The position numbers and the translations under genes were made by a program. From CAZEDU01 sp964511185 (GTDB lineage: Bacteria; Myxococcota; Myxococcia; Myxococcales; Myxococcaceae), in assembly GCA_964511185.1 (NCBI GenBank), contig CAZEDU010000019.1, forward strand, positions 1-53,958: DNA of 53,958 nucleotides, written 5' to 3'. The stretch's first letter is position 1; every line of letters starts with the position of its first letter. The notes below the pieces were generated by a model. It searched no databases, had not been told where the DNA came from, and was given only the letters and a program-made list of their open reading frames with translations. Of this stretch, positions 33,652 through 41,724 are shown piece after piece.

Positions 33652-34364
33652 CGAGCGGCTGGCCTTCCACGTTGCGCTTGGCGGGCCGCGTCCTTTCGCT
33701 CGGGGAGTGTCTCACCCAAGACGCCGACGCGGCGGCGCTGCGAGAAGCGGAGCGGGCGCTCTTGTCTCCCGCGATGACGCCCAAGCGGCGGCGCGAGCTG
33801 TGCGCCGGGCGCATCGCGGCCCACCGCGCCATCGCGCACTGGACCGACGCGCCGCTCGCGGTGCTGGCGCGCCCTGCGGGCGCCGACGCCGGCCGGCCGG
33901 TGACACAGCCGGACGTGGGGCTCGCGCTCTCCATCACCCACGGCGCTGGCCGAGCCGTCGCCGCGGCGAGCCCGGGCGCGCCGCTGGGCGTGGACGTGGA
34001 GTCGCTCGGCCATGCGCTGGAAGAGAGCTTCGCGCGCGAGGCCTTCGCGCCCGGAGAGCTCGAGCGGTTCTCCGGGCCGTCCGACGTGTCGCCGGCGGTG
34101 CTGCTCTGGGCGCTCAAGGAGGCGATGCTCAAGACGTGGGGAGTGGGGCTGCGCGCGCCGCTGCAGCAGGTGGCGTTGTCGACCGAGGGCGAGGTGGCGT
34201 GGGGTCGGCCCTTTTCGCTCCAGGTGACCGCGGCGGAGCTGCCGTCCGGGCTGGAGCGTCCCCCGGGCCGCCTGGAGGCGATCGCCTATCGCTCCGAGGG
34301 CTGCGTGCTCGCGCTCGTGAGCGAAGGGGGGACTGTCCCCAACGGGGACTGTCCCCGGGGGTGA
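33648..34364 (+). CDS. Sfp-type 4'-phosphopantetheinyl transferase
   Basis: 238 residues. The family motifs are present: SITHG (about 95-99), GVDVE (114-118, Mg2+ ligands Asp116 and Glu118) and WALKEAMLK (154-162, Glu158). The enzyme transfers phosphopantetheine from CoA to carrier domains, most likely those of synthase A. ATG 33648 overlaps the synthase B stop by 4 bp (ATGA), so it is the last gene of the operon. The last dozen residues are encoded by two copies of a GGGGACTGTCCCC palindrome and are probably not part of the ancestral enzyme. Confidence 0.93.
   Translation: MTSGWPSTLRLAGRVLSLGECLTQDADAAALREAERALLSPAMTPKRRRELCAGRIAAHRAIAHWTDAPLAVLARPAGADAGRPVTQPDVGLALSITHGAGRAVAAASPGAPLGVDVESLGHALEESFAREAFAPGELERFSGPSDVSPAVLLWALKEAMLKTWGVGLRAPLQQVALSTEGEVAWGRPFSLQVTAAELPSGLERPPGRLEAIAYRSEGCVLALVSEGGTVPNGDCPRG
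34328..34356. repeat. Two tandem copies of the palindrome GGGGACTGTCCCC
   Basis: Copies at 34328-34340 and 34344-34356, start to start 16 bp. Each is a perfect odd palindrome with T in the centre. They lie within the last codons of the phosphopantetheinyl transferase gene and just before the convergent GGDEF/EAL gene, so they could also act as a bidirectional transcript end. It resembles a REP-type intergenic repeat that has been captured by a coding region. Confidence 0.9.
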
Positions 34365-34421
34365 CGAGGCTCGAGGTCGACTCGGAAGTCTTTTGAGGGG
34401 ATGGCGCTTGGAAAACCCGCT

Positions 34422-36075
34422 TTAAGCCTCGCCGGGATCGGTGCTCGGATCGTTGCGGAGGCGCTGGCCCGTGCTGCTCCTCTCGAAGCGATCGATCCAG
34501 CCGTCGAGCGCGGCGGGGTCGAGCGGCCGGGCGAGGTGGTAGCCCTGCACGACGTCGCAGCGCAGCGAGCGCAAGGTCTGGAGGACGTCTTCGTTCTCGA
34601 CGCCCTCGGCGATCGCCTCGAGCCCGACGCTGTGCGCCAGCTCCACCGTCACCCGAACGATGGTCGCGTCGGTCAGGTCGCTGTTCACTCCCGAGATGAA
34701 GGACCGATCGATCTTCACCGCATGCACCGGGAGCCGCCGAAGGTACGACAGCNNNNNNNNNNTCGTCGATCGACAGGTGCACGCCCAAGCGCTTGAGCTC
34801 GGTCAACACGTCGATCGCGCGCGCGGGGTCGGCCATCACCAGGCTCTCGGTGATCTCCAGGCCCAGCATGCCTGCGGGCACCTGGTTGCGCTCCAGCTCG
34901 GTCTGGATCAGCGAAGGCAGCTCGGGGTCGACGAGGTTCCGGATGGAGAGGTTGACCGAGACGACCAGCTGCCGACCTTGCTCGCGAAACCGCCTGCACT
35001 GCTCGACGGCGCGGCGGAGCACGAGCCGCAAGAGCGGCGAGATGAGGCCGCTGCGCTCGGCCATGGGGATGAACGTGGCGGGCGAGACCGAGCCGAGGAC
35101 CGGGTGGGTCCAGCGCGCCAGGGTCTCGACGCCGAACAGCGCGCCGCTGCGCAGGTCGATCTCCGGTTGGAACTGCACCGTGAGCGCCTGCTTCTCGATC
35201 GCCGAGCGCAGGTCCGCCAGCATCGAGAGGCGGGCCGCGTCGTCGCGGTCGTGCTCGGAGGCGTAGACCGCGGACGCGTTGCCGGTGCGCTTGGCGACGT
35301 ACATCGCGATGTCGGCGCGGCGGAGCAACAGGCCGGGGTCCGAGCCGTGCTCCGGGTGCGCGGCGATGCCGATGCTCGCGCCCACCTCCAGGCTCTGCTT
35401 CTCCAGCACGAACGGCTTCTCGAACAGCCGGAGGCATTCCCGCGCCAGCGCCTGCGCGGACGCCAGGCTCGCGCCGGGCAGGAGCAGGGCGAACTCATCG
35501 CCGCCGAGCCGGGCCACCGTGTTGGACGGGCCGACCTGCTCGCGCAGGCGCAGCCCCACCTGCCGCAGCAGGTCGTCCCCGACGTGGTGCCCGAGCGTGT
35601 CGTTCACCGCCTTGAAAGAGTCCAGGTCGATGAGCAAGAGCGAGAGCGGATCGCCGCTGCGCGCCGCGAGCAGCAGCGCCTGCTGCAGCCGGTCGCGCAG
35701 GAGCGTCCGGTTGGGCAGCTCGGTGATCGCGTCGAACAACGCGCGCCGCTCCAGCTCTTGGCGGCCCCGGACCTCCTGGCCGATCTCGTGCGCGATGAGC
35801 AGCCGGAGCGGCGAGCCGTCCGCCAGCGGGCCGACCGCGACCTCCAGGTGAACCGGGTGTCCTGCCCGGTGCTGGACCGAGGCGTAGTAGGGGCGCGTCG
35901 GCTGCTCGCCATCGACCGGCTCCTTGGCCGTGGAGAGCAGCTGCTCGCGGAGCAGGTCCGGGACATCGTCCAGCGTGTAGCCAAGCAGCTTGGCCAGCTG
36001 CACATTGGCGTACACGACGTGCTCGTCGTCGAGCACCAGCGCCAGCTTCCCCAGTCGGCCCAGTGATTCGAGCAC
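34422..36075 (-). CDS. PAS-GGDEF-EAL cyclic-di-GMP signalling protein (interrupted by an assembly gap)
   Basis: About 550 residues. A PAS-like sensor (about 10-110) precedes a GGDEF domain with RLGGDEFALLL, then an EAL phosphodiesterase domain with ETLARW, NLSIRNL, EITESL, VKIDRSF and EGVE. Both domains could be active, giving a bifunctional c-di-GMP enzyme. Ten Ns at 34753-34762 fall exactly where the conserved DDFGTGYSS loop should be, and the downstream frame differs from the upstream frame. Canonical loop length would need about 21 bases, not 10, which accounts for the shift, so this is an assembly defect rather than a pseudogene. Start is GTG 36075 with GGAAG upstream. Cytoplasmic; no membrane helix. 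Confidence 0.88.
34753..34762. other. Assembly gap (10 N)
   Basis: Ten undetermined bases inside the EAL domain, replacing the DDFGTGYSS region. The frame change across the gap shows that the true missing length is not 10. Confidence 0.98.
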
Positions 36076-36196
36076 TGCTTCCGGGTCGAGCGCGGGGAAA
36101 GGCGTCTTGGGACGTTGGTGGTTCAGGGGCGGCCCGTTGGGATCCCCACATCATTCTCGAAGCCGGCGCGCACGGGCAAGGCGCGCGCCGAGCATC

Positions 36197-36634
36197 CTAC
36201 TTCATCGCCGGTTGTCCCCCTGGCTCGCTCCGAAGCGGCGGCACGGCTGTGGGCTTGCCGTGCGCGTCGAGCGCGACGAGCACGAAGCGGCCGCGCGTCC
36301 CCAGCTGGCGGTCGCCGGTGAGCAGGTCCTCCGAGTAGAGGTCGACCTCCACGGTGATGGACGTCCTGCCGGTGGCGATGACGCGGCTGAACAGCTCGAC
36401 CAGCTGTCCCTCTCGCACCGGCACGTGGAAGTCGCATTTCTCGCTGCTCGCCGTGACGACCGTGCGGCGCGCGTAGCGCGAGGCCACGATGAACGCCGCT
36501 TTGTCCATGAGCGCGAGCGCCTGTCCGCCGAAGAGCGTCCCGTAGTGGTTCGTCTGCTCGGGGAACACCATCTCGATCAGGCGGACCTCGGTCAGGCGCC
36601 CGGCCTCCAACGTCTCGACGTCAGAAGGCCGCAT
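36197..36634 (-). CDS. Acyl-CoA thioesterase, YciA/BFIT-like hot-dog protein
   Basis: 145 residues, a single hot-dog domain. The motif NHYGTLFGGQALALMDKAA (about 29-47) is the acyl-CoA thioesterase signature, with the catalytic acidic residue in the DKAA segment. VASRYARRTVVTASSEKCDF follows. It hydrolyses acyl-CoA esters in the cytosol. The first bases overlap the 3' end of nrdB by 14 bp, so it may be co-transcribed with the reductase genes. No direct link to the synthase operon, which is on the other strand. Confidence 0.9.
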   Translation of the reverse strand: MRPSDVETLEAGRLTEVRLIEMVFPEQTNHYGTLFGGQALALMDKAAFIVASRYARRTVVTASSEKCDFHVPVREGQLVELFSRVIATGRTSITVEVDLYSEDLLTGDRQLGTRGRFVLVALDAHGKPTAVPPLRSEPGGQPAMK

Positions 36635-37643
36635 CGAGCACCACCTCCCCGCTCACGCCGACCTGGTAGGCCGACACGCGCCGCTCGAAGAAGTTGGTGA
36701 CCTCTTGGACGTCCTGGAGGTCCATGAACGCGAACGGGTTCTGGGCGTGGTAGCGCTTGGGCAGCCCCAACGTCGCGAGCCGTTGATCGGCGCAGAACTC
36801 CAGGTAGCGGCGCACGTCGCGGACCGACATGCCCACGACGCCCGTCCCGAGGAGGTCCTCGGCGAACTGCGTCTCGCAGACGATGGCCTCCTCCATCATC
36901 TCGAACACGGCGGCCGAGAGCTCGGCGTCGAAGAGCGCGGGCTCCTCGCGGCGGACGGTGTGCACCACCTCGAACGCGAAGGCCATGTGCGCGCTCTCGT
37001 CGCGGAACACCCAGTTGGTGCCCGCGGCGAGGCCGTGGAGCAGGCCGCGCGATCTCAGGAAGTACACGTAGGCGAAGGCGCCGAAGAAGAAGAGCCCTTC
37101 GATGCACGCCGCGAAGCAGATGAGGTTCAACAGGAACTGCTTGCGCTGCGCGCGCGTCTCGAGCCGCTCCAGGCCCTGGATGGAGTCGATCCACCGCATG
37201 CAGAACGCCGCCTTCTTCTGGATGGACGGGATGTTCTCCACGGCGGCGAAGGCGCGGTGCCGGTCTTCCGGGTCCGGCACGTAGGTGTCGAGCAGCGTCA
37301 AGTAGAACTGGACGTGCAGCGCCTCTTCGTAGAGCTGCCGCGACAAGTACATCCGCGCTTCGGGCGCGTTGAGGTGCTTGTAGAGGTTCAGCACCAGGTT
37401 GTTCGCCACGATGGAGTCGCCGGTGGCGAAGAACGCGACGAGGCGCTTGATCAAGTGGCGCTCGGCGTCGGTCATCTTCTGGCTCAGGTCGCCGACGTCG
37501 GTGGCGAAGTCGACCTCCTCGACGGTCCAGGTGTTCTTGATGGCGGCCCGGTACATCTCGAAGAACTTCGGGTACGCCATCGGCCGGAGCGTCAGGCAGA
37601 GGCCGGGATCCAGGAGGCGGGCAGGGCGGCTGACGGCGCTCAT
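36621..37643 (-). CDS. nrdB: Class Ia ribonucleotide reductase beta subunit (NrdB)
   Basis: 340 residues, an all-helical ferritin-like radical subunit. Metal ligands and the radical Tyr are identifiable: Asp76 (FATGDSIV), Glu107 and His110 (YEEALHVQFY), a later Glu (CIEGLFFFGAF) and the FRDESAH pair. Tyr114, four residues after His110, is in the position of the E. coli stable Tyr122 radical, so this is the tyrosyl-radical, oxygen-dependent type. The ATG at 37643 overlaps the nrdA stop (ATGA). Together with NrdA it makes deoxyribonucleotides aerobically. Confidence 0.95.
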   Translation of the reverse strand: MSAVSRPARLLDPGLCLTLRPMAYPKFFEMYRAAIKNTWTVEEVDFATDVGDLSQKMTDAERHLIKRLVAFFATGDSIVANNLVLNLYKHLNAPEARMYLSRQLYEEALHVQFYLTLLDTYVPDPEDRHRAFAAVENIPSIQKKAAFCMRWIDSIQGLERLETRAQRKQFLLNLICFAACIEGLFFFGAFAYVYFLRSRGLLHGLAAGTNWVFRDESAHMAFAFEVVHTVRREEPALFDAELSAAVFEMMEEAIVCETQFAEDLLGTGVVGMSVRDVRRYLEFCADQRLATLGLPKRYHAQNPFAFMDLQDVQEVTNFFERRVSAYQVGVSGEVVLDAAF

Positions 37644-40114
37644 TGGCAGGCCTCGCAGCTCTCGGGGTTCTCCAGCGAGCACGCCACCGCGGCGGTGTCG
37701 GACGCGCCGGCGGCCCAGCCGGGCTCTCCTGACTTGCTCTCCGGTGTCTCCGTCGGCGTCTCGACCGTGGCCTTGGCGATGCGCGTCGCCGGGCGCGACC
37801 TCAAGTAGTAGGTCGTCTTGAGCCCCTTCTTCCACGCGTAGAAGTACATCGACGAGAGCTGGCCGATGTTGGGGCTCTCGATGAAGAGGTTGAGCGACTG
37901 GCTCTGGTCGATGAACGCGCCGCGGTCCGCCGCCATGTCGATGAGCGAGCGCATGGGGATCTCCCACGCGGTGCGGTAGATGGCGCGGAGCTCCTGGGGC
38001 AGCGCCTCGAGCCCTTGCACGGAGCCTTCGGCCAGCTTCAGCTGGGTGCGCATGGGCTCGCTCCACAAGCCGAGCGCCTTGAGCTCGGCGACGAGGTAGC
38101 GGTTCACCTGCAGGAAGTCGCCCGAGAGGGTCTCTCGCTTGAACAGGTTCGACACCTGCGGCTCGATGCACTCGTAGCAGCCGGCGATGGAGGCGATGGT
38201 CGCCGTCGGCGCGATGGCGCAGAGCAGCGAGTTGCGCAGGCCGTGCCGGGCGATGTGGGCGCGCAGCAGCGCCCAGCGCTCGGCGTCCTCCGGCGTAACG
38301 CCCCACGCCTCGAACTGCAGCTCGCCGCGCGCGGCCCGCGTCTCGTCGAAGGCGGGGTGGCGGCCCTTCTCCGCGGCCAGGTCGGCGGAGGCCGAGAGCG
38401 CGTGGAAGTAGATCTCCTCGGAGATGCGCCGCGAGAGCTCGCGCGCCTGCGTGCTGTCGAACGGCAGGCGCATCTGGAAGAAGACGTCCTGCAGCCCCAT
38501 CAGCCCCAGCCCCACCGGCCGCCAGCGCAGGTTCGACGCCCGCGCGGCGGGGATGGGGTAGAAGTTGAGGTCGATCACGTGGTCGAGCTGCCGCACCGCG
38601 CTCCGCACCGTGCGCGCGAGCTTCTCGAAGTCGAACGCCACGCTGCCATCCGCGCCGGTCGCGGTGTGGCGCGCGAGGTTGATCGACCCGAGGTTGCAGA
38701 CCGCCGTCTCTCCCGCGGAGGTGACCTCCAGAATCTCGGTGCACAGGTTGGACAGGTGCACGACGCGGCCGGCGAGCGCGGTCTGGTTGCAGGCGCGGTT
38801 CGACTTGTCCTTGAACGTCATCCAGCCGTTGCCGGTCTGGGCGAGCGTCCGCATCATCCGCGCGTACAGCTCGCGCGCCTTGACCGTCTTCGCCGCGAGC
38901 CCTTGCGCTTCGGCCGCTTCGTAGCGCTGCTCGAACGCCTCGCCGTAGAGGTCGGGCAGGTCGGGGACCCCCTTGGGATCGAAGAGGCTCCAGGGGCCGT
39001 CCGCCTCCACCCGGCGCATGAAGAGGTCGGGCACCCAGTTGGCCAGGTTCAAGTTGTGCGTTCGGCTGGCCTCGTCGCCGGTGTTGTCGCGCAACTCGAG
39101 GAACGCCTCGATGTCGGCGTGCCACGGCTCGAGGTAGACGCAGCACGCGCCCTTGCGCTTGCCGCCCTGGTTCACCGCGGCGACCGAGGCGTCCAGCGTC
39201 TTCAGCCACGGGACGATGCCGTTGGAGTGGCCGTTGGTGCTCTCGATGAGCGAGCCGCGCGAGCGCACGCGGTGGTAGGCCAGGCCAATGCCGCCCGAGA
39301 ACTTCGAGAGCATCGCGACGTCGGTGTAGCGCTGGTAGATGTGCTCGAGGTGGTCTTCGGGCGAGTCGAGCAGGAAGCAGCTCGAGAGCTGCTCGTGCCG
39401 CGTCCCGGCGTTGAACAGCGTCGGCGAGCTGGGCAGGTACTCGAGCGTCGACAGCAGGCGGTAGAGCTCGAGCGCCTCCGGCACCGTCTGCGACAGCGCG
39501 CAGGCGATGCGCATGAAGAACTGCTGCGGCGTCTCGAGCACCAGGCGCGTCTGCGGGTGCTTGATGAGGTAGCGGTCGTAGAGCGTCCTGAGGCCGAAGT
39601 ACTCGAACTCGCGATCCCGCTCGGGCGCGACCGAGTCGTTGAGCTTGCGCGCGTTGCCCGCGACGAAGGCCTGCAGCCGGTCGTTGATGAGCCCGAGCCG
39701 GTGGCCGGCCGCGATGGACTGCGAGAAGGCGTGGATCTCTTGGCTGCGGACTTCCTTTTCGACGTAGGTCGCGAGCAGCCGCGCCGCGAGCTTCGCGTAC
39801 TGCGGCTCGAGGGCGATGAGCCCCGCCGCCGTCTGGATGGAGAGCTCATCCAGCTCGCGCGTGGTCGCGCCGTCGTAGAGCCCGCTGATGGTCTTGGTGG
39901 CGACCGAGAGCGCGTCGACGTCCGTCAGGCCGACGCAGCACCGGCTCACCGCACGAACGATCTTGTTGACGTCGACGGGCTCGCTCGAGCCGTTGCGCTT
40001 CTTCACGCGCATCGACGTCTGCGGGTACGCCTCCTCCGTAGGACGCGAGGCGTTGGTCAGGGGCGTCCGCAACCGCGGCGCGCCGTTCTCCCTCTGGGAC
40101 GTTTCGTTCAGCAT
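37640..40114 (-). CDS. nrdA: Class Ia ribonucleotide reductase alpha subunit (NrdA)
   Basis: 824 residues. An ATP-cone regulatory domain (RVKKRNGSSEPVDVNKIV and onwards) opens the protein and gives dATP feedback inhibition. The 10-stranded barrel core carries the redox Cys in LSSCFLLDSPEDH and the catalytic Cys in LSNLCTEILEV. The C-terminus ends CEACQ, the shuttle Cys pair that receives electrons from thioredoxin. The gene is preceded by a cobalamin riboswitch and a promoter, so it should be repressed when B12 is plentiful. AGGGAGG lies about 6 bp upstream of ATG 40114. Confidence 0.96.
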   Translation of the reverse strand: MLNETSQRENGAPRLRTPLTNASRPTEEAYPQTSMRVKKRNGSSEPVDVNKIVRAVSRCCVGLTDVDALSVATKTISGLYDGATTRELDELSIQTAAGLIALEPQYAKLAARLLATYVEKEVRSQEIHAFSQSIAAGHRLGLINDRLQAFVAGNARKLNDSVAPERDREFEYFGLRTLYDRYLIKHPQTRLVLETPQQFFMRIACALSQTVPEALELYRLLSTLEYLPSSPTLFNAGTRHEQLSSCFLLDSPEDHLEHIYQRYTDVAMLSKFSGGIGLAYHRVRSRGSLIESTNGHSNGIVPWLKTLDASVAAVNQGGKRKGACCVYLEPWHADIEAFLELRDNTGDEASRTHNLNLANWVPDLFMRRVEADGPWSLFDPKGVPDLPDLYGEAFEQRYEAAEAQGLAAKTVKARELYARMMRTLAQTGNGWMTFKDKSNRACNQTALAGRVVHLSNLCTEILEVTSAGETAVCNLGSINLARHTATGADGSVAFDFEKLARTVRSAVRQLDHVIDLNFYPIPAARASNLRWRPVGLGLMGLQDVFFQMRLPFDSTQARELSRRISEEIYFHALSASADLAAEKGRHPAFDETRAARGELQFEAWGVTPEDAERWALLRAHIARHGLRNSLLCAIAPTATIASIAGCYECIEPQVSNLFKRETLSGDFLQVNRYLVAELKALGLWSEPMRTQLKLAEGSVQGLEALPQELRAIYRTAWEIPMRSLIDMAADRGAFIDQSQSLNLFIESPNIGQLSSMYFYAWKKGLKTTYYLRSRPATRIAKATVETPTETPESKSGEPGWAAGASDTAAVACSLENPESCEACQ

Positions 40115-40292
40115 CCAGGCCTCCCTCTCCGGTTTGACTGCGTGCTTGCGACAAGACCGCTCAAGTCCATGTCGAAGCCGCGGGAGAAGGAGCCGGCCGA
40201 TACGCCTTGGGGGCGTGCGCCTCGGACCGACCGACGCCTCCCCTCGAGGCTTCCAGGTCGAACCGGCGCTGGTTGTCTCTCCGGCGCCAGAC

Positions 40293-40472
40293 GTTGGCAG
40301 GTCTTCGGGCTCGCGAGCGCTTCGGCTTTCGCCGCTTTCCTACGGTCCACCGCTTCCCAGCCACGAAGGCCAGTGCGTGAGGTGGAGCTCGTTCTCGCTG
40401 ACCGCTGCGGGGCAGCCCCGGATTCTCACCGGGTTCCCTTTTCAGTCCCGGGGACATCCCCAGGACACCAAC
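40293..40472 (-). ncRNA. Cobalamin (adenosylcobalamin) riboswitch upstream of nrdAB
   Basis: Read on the minus strand. The B12 box AGCCCGAAGACCTGCC (40311 to 40296) matches the consensus exactly, and the core GGGAACCCGGTGAGAATCCG continuing GGGCTGCCCCGC lies at 40438 to 40407. The 5' strand GTTGG (40472-40468) pairs with CCAAC (40297-40293) to close P1. Cobalamin riboswitches usually shut off expression when ligand binds, and are known to control class Ia nrdAB in bacteria that also have the B12-dependent class II enzyme. About 180 nt separate the riboswitch from the nrdA start and hold no other convincing gene. Confidence 0.93.
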
Positions 40473-40481
40473 ATATAACGC

Positions 40482-40511
40482 AACATATTGTAGTGCCCGA
40501 CCAGCGGTCAA
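40482..40511 (-). promoter_or_regulatory. Putative sigma-70 promoter of nrdAB
   Basis: On the minus strand, TTGACC (40511-40506) is followed 18 bp later by TATGTT (40487-40482). An overlapping TACAAT (40492-40487) has better sequence but only 13-bp spacing. Transcription would start around 40473, immediately ahead of the riboswitch. Direct repeats of CAACATAT (40469-40476 and 40481-40488) overlap the -10 and the start point and could be a repressor site. Confidence 0.6.
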
Positions 40512-40555
40512 CTAGATATGGGGGCAGCCGCGCGCTCGAGCTTGGGGCGGGGAGC

Positions 40556-41230
40556 TCAGCGTTGTGGGCCGCGCGGGTCGGAGATGACCTCGACGAACTC
40601 GGCGATGACCTTCACGTCGGTGCCCGGTTTCTCGGTGAGCACGATGGGCGGAAACTTGGGGTTGAGGGATTCCAACCGCACCTCGATGCGCCCTTTGGCT
40701 CCGGTCTTTCGGGTGAAGCGCTTCACGGTGTAGCTGCCGCCGGTCTCCACGTCATGGATGTCGCGGTGCTGAACGAGGACGATTCGCCGCTCGGGATCTC
40801 CGCCGTCGAGCCGCCGGAAGAGGCACAGCGCGCCGCTGGGAATCAGCGGTTCCATCGACTTTCCGACCACTTGCGCGGCGAACATGTTCGGCCGAACCGG
40901 GCGCCGCGCCGAGGGTTGCACCCAGCCGATGGGCTCGACCTCGCGGGCGCTGCCCAGCGTTCCGGCGGCGGCGCGCAGCGTGTAGAGCGGAACAGCGCCT
41001 TTGGGCGAGCCGGTCGGCTCACCCAGCTGCAGAAGGGTGGTCAGGTCGGTCTCCAGCGCCTCGGCCACCCGAGCGAGCCAATGCAGGGTGGGGCTTTTTC
41101 GACCCGCCATGACATCCCAGAAATGACTTCGCGAAACTCCCGCCACGTCGGGTAGATGACTCAGGATGACGCCACGCTGACGTGAGAGCTCGCGTATTCG
41201 CTCAATCAGTCCGCGTTGGAAGTCGTCCAA
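40556..41230 (-). CDS. LexA/CI-like repressor: XRE helix-turn-helix plus S24 peptidase
   Basis: 224 residues. The N-terminal XRE domain (about 8-68) includes LPDVAGVSRSHFWDVMAGRKSPT. The C-terminal S24 domain has the catalytic pair Ser125 (GKSMEP) and Lys170 (YTVKRF), with a plausible Ala89-Gly90 self-cleavage site (RAAAG). Such proteins are repressors inactivated by RecA-stimulated self-cleavage. It starts at TTG 41230, which has GAGGCGG just upstream; there is no nearby ATG. It may regulate its own promoter, the divergent response regulator, or the nrd promoter downstream. Not typical LexA: its DNA-binding domain is XRE rather than winged helix. Confidence 0.88.
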   Translation of the reverse strand: MDDFQRGLIERIRELSRQRGVILSHLPDVAGVSRSHFWDVMAGRKSPTLHWLARVAEALETDLTTLLQLGEPTGSPKGAVPLYTLRAAAGTLGSAREVEPIGWVQPSARRPVRPNMFAAQVVGKSMEPLIPSGALCLFRRLDGGDPERRIVLVQHRDIHDVETGGSYTVKRFTRKTGAKGRIEVRLESLNPKFPPIVLTEKPGTDVKVIAEFVEVISDPRGPQR

Positions 41231-41291
41231 GGCCGCCTCGGGGGGCGACCCTAGAAGGGCTCCTCAATGGCGGAGTCCGCTATAGAGGAGT

Positions 41292-41702
41292 ATGACTCTC
41301 AGTATGACTCCAACGATGAATTCGAGCGCAGACCGCTCGCAGCGAAAGATGACCGTGCTCTTCGTCGACGATGACCCGGCGGCGCTCGCTTCGTTTCAGC
41401 GGCTGACCCGGGACCTGCCCGTCTCCGTCCGCTTCGCGAGCAACGCCACCGAAGCGCTGCGGATGATGGAGGCCGAGCCGGCCGAGCTGGTCATCTCGGA
41501 CTACCGCATGCCGGGGCTCGACGGCGTCGCGTTCCTCAAGCAGGTGCGGCGGCGGTGGATGCTCTCGAAGGTCATGTGCGTGCTGCATACCGGCGACCCG
41601 CTGCGCGGGCGGGAGCCGGGCTTCGACGTTCCGGTGCTGGCCAAGCCCTGCGATCCCGACGCGCTCCGCGACCTGATCCTGTCGTTCGCCCGCCCTTCGT
41701 GA
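41292..41702 (+). CDS. Single-domain response regulator
   Basis: 136 residues, only a receiver domain: acidic pocket VDDDP (25-29), phosphoacceptor Asp70 (VISDYRMPG) and the conserved Lys in LAKPCD. No output domain, so it acts like CheY or in a phosphorelay. GAGGAG is only one base from ATG 41292; ATG 41304 is 13 bp from it and is also possible. A perfect 10-bp direct repeat AGTATGACTC (41289-41298 and 41301-41310) covers the start region. The cognate kinase is not identifiable here. Confidence 0.88.
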   Translation: MTLSMTPTMNSSADRSQRKMTVLFVDDDPAALASFQRLTRDLPVSVRFASNATEALRMMEAEPAELVISDYRMPGLDGVAFLKQVRRRWMLSKVMCVLHTGDPLRGREPGFDVPVLAKPCDPDALRDLILSFARPS

Positions 41703-41724
41703 TGAGGGTCCAAGCGCTCGGCAG

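Noticed and set aside
20472..34364. Assignment as a canonical pfa (EPA/DHA) PUFA synthase cluster
   Set aside because: The KS and KR have a PUFA-synthase flavour, but there is no PfaD, no long ACP array, and no FabA-type tandem DH, and each protein has a dead KS first.
36197..36634. Thioesterase as the chain-release enzyme of the synthase operon
   Set aside because: It is on the opposite strand, overlaps nrdB and is separated from the operon by the c-di-GMP gene, so the closeness is probably accidental.
40465..40492. NrdR boxes at the nrdA promoter
   Set aside because: The CAACATAT direct repeats overlap the -10, but their 12-bp spacing and poor palindromy do not match the usual pair of 16-bp NrdR boxes about three turns apart.
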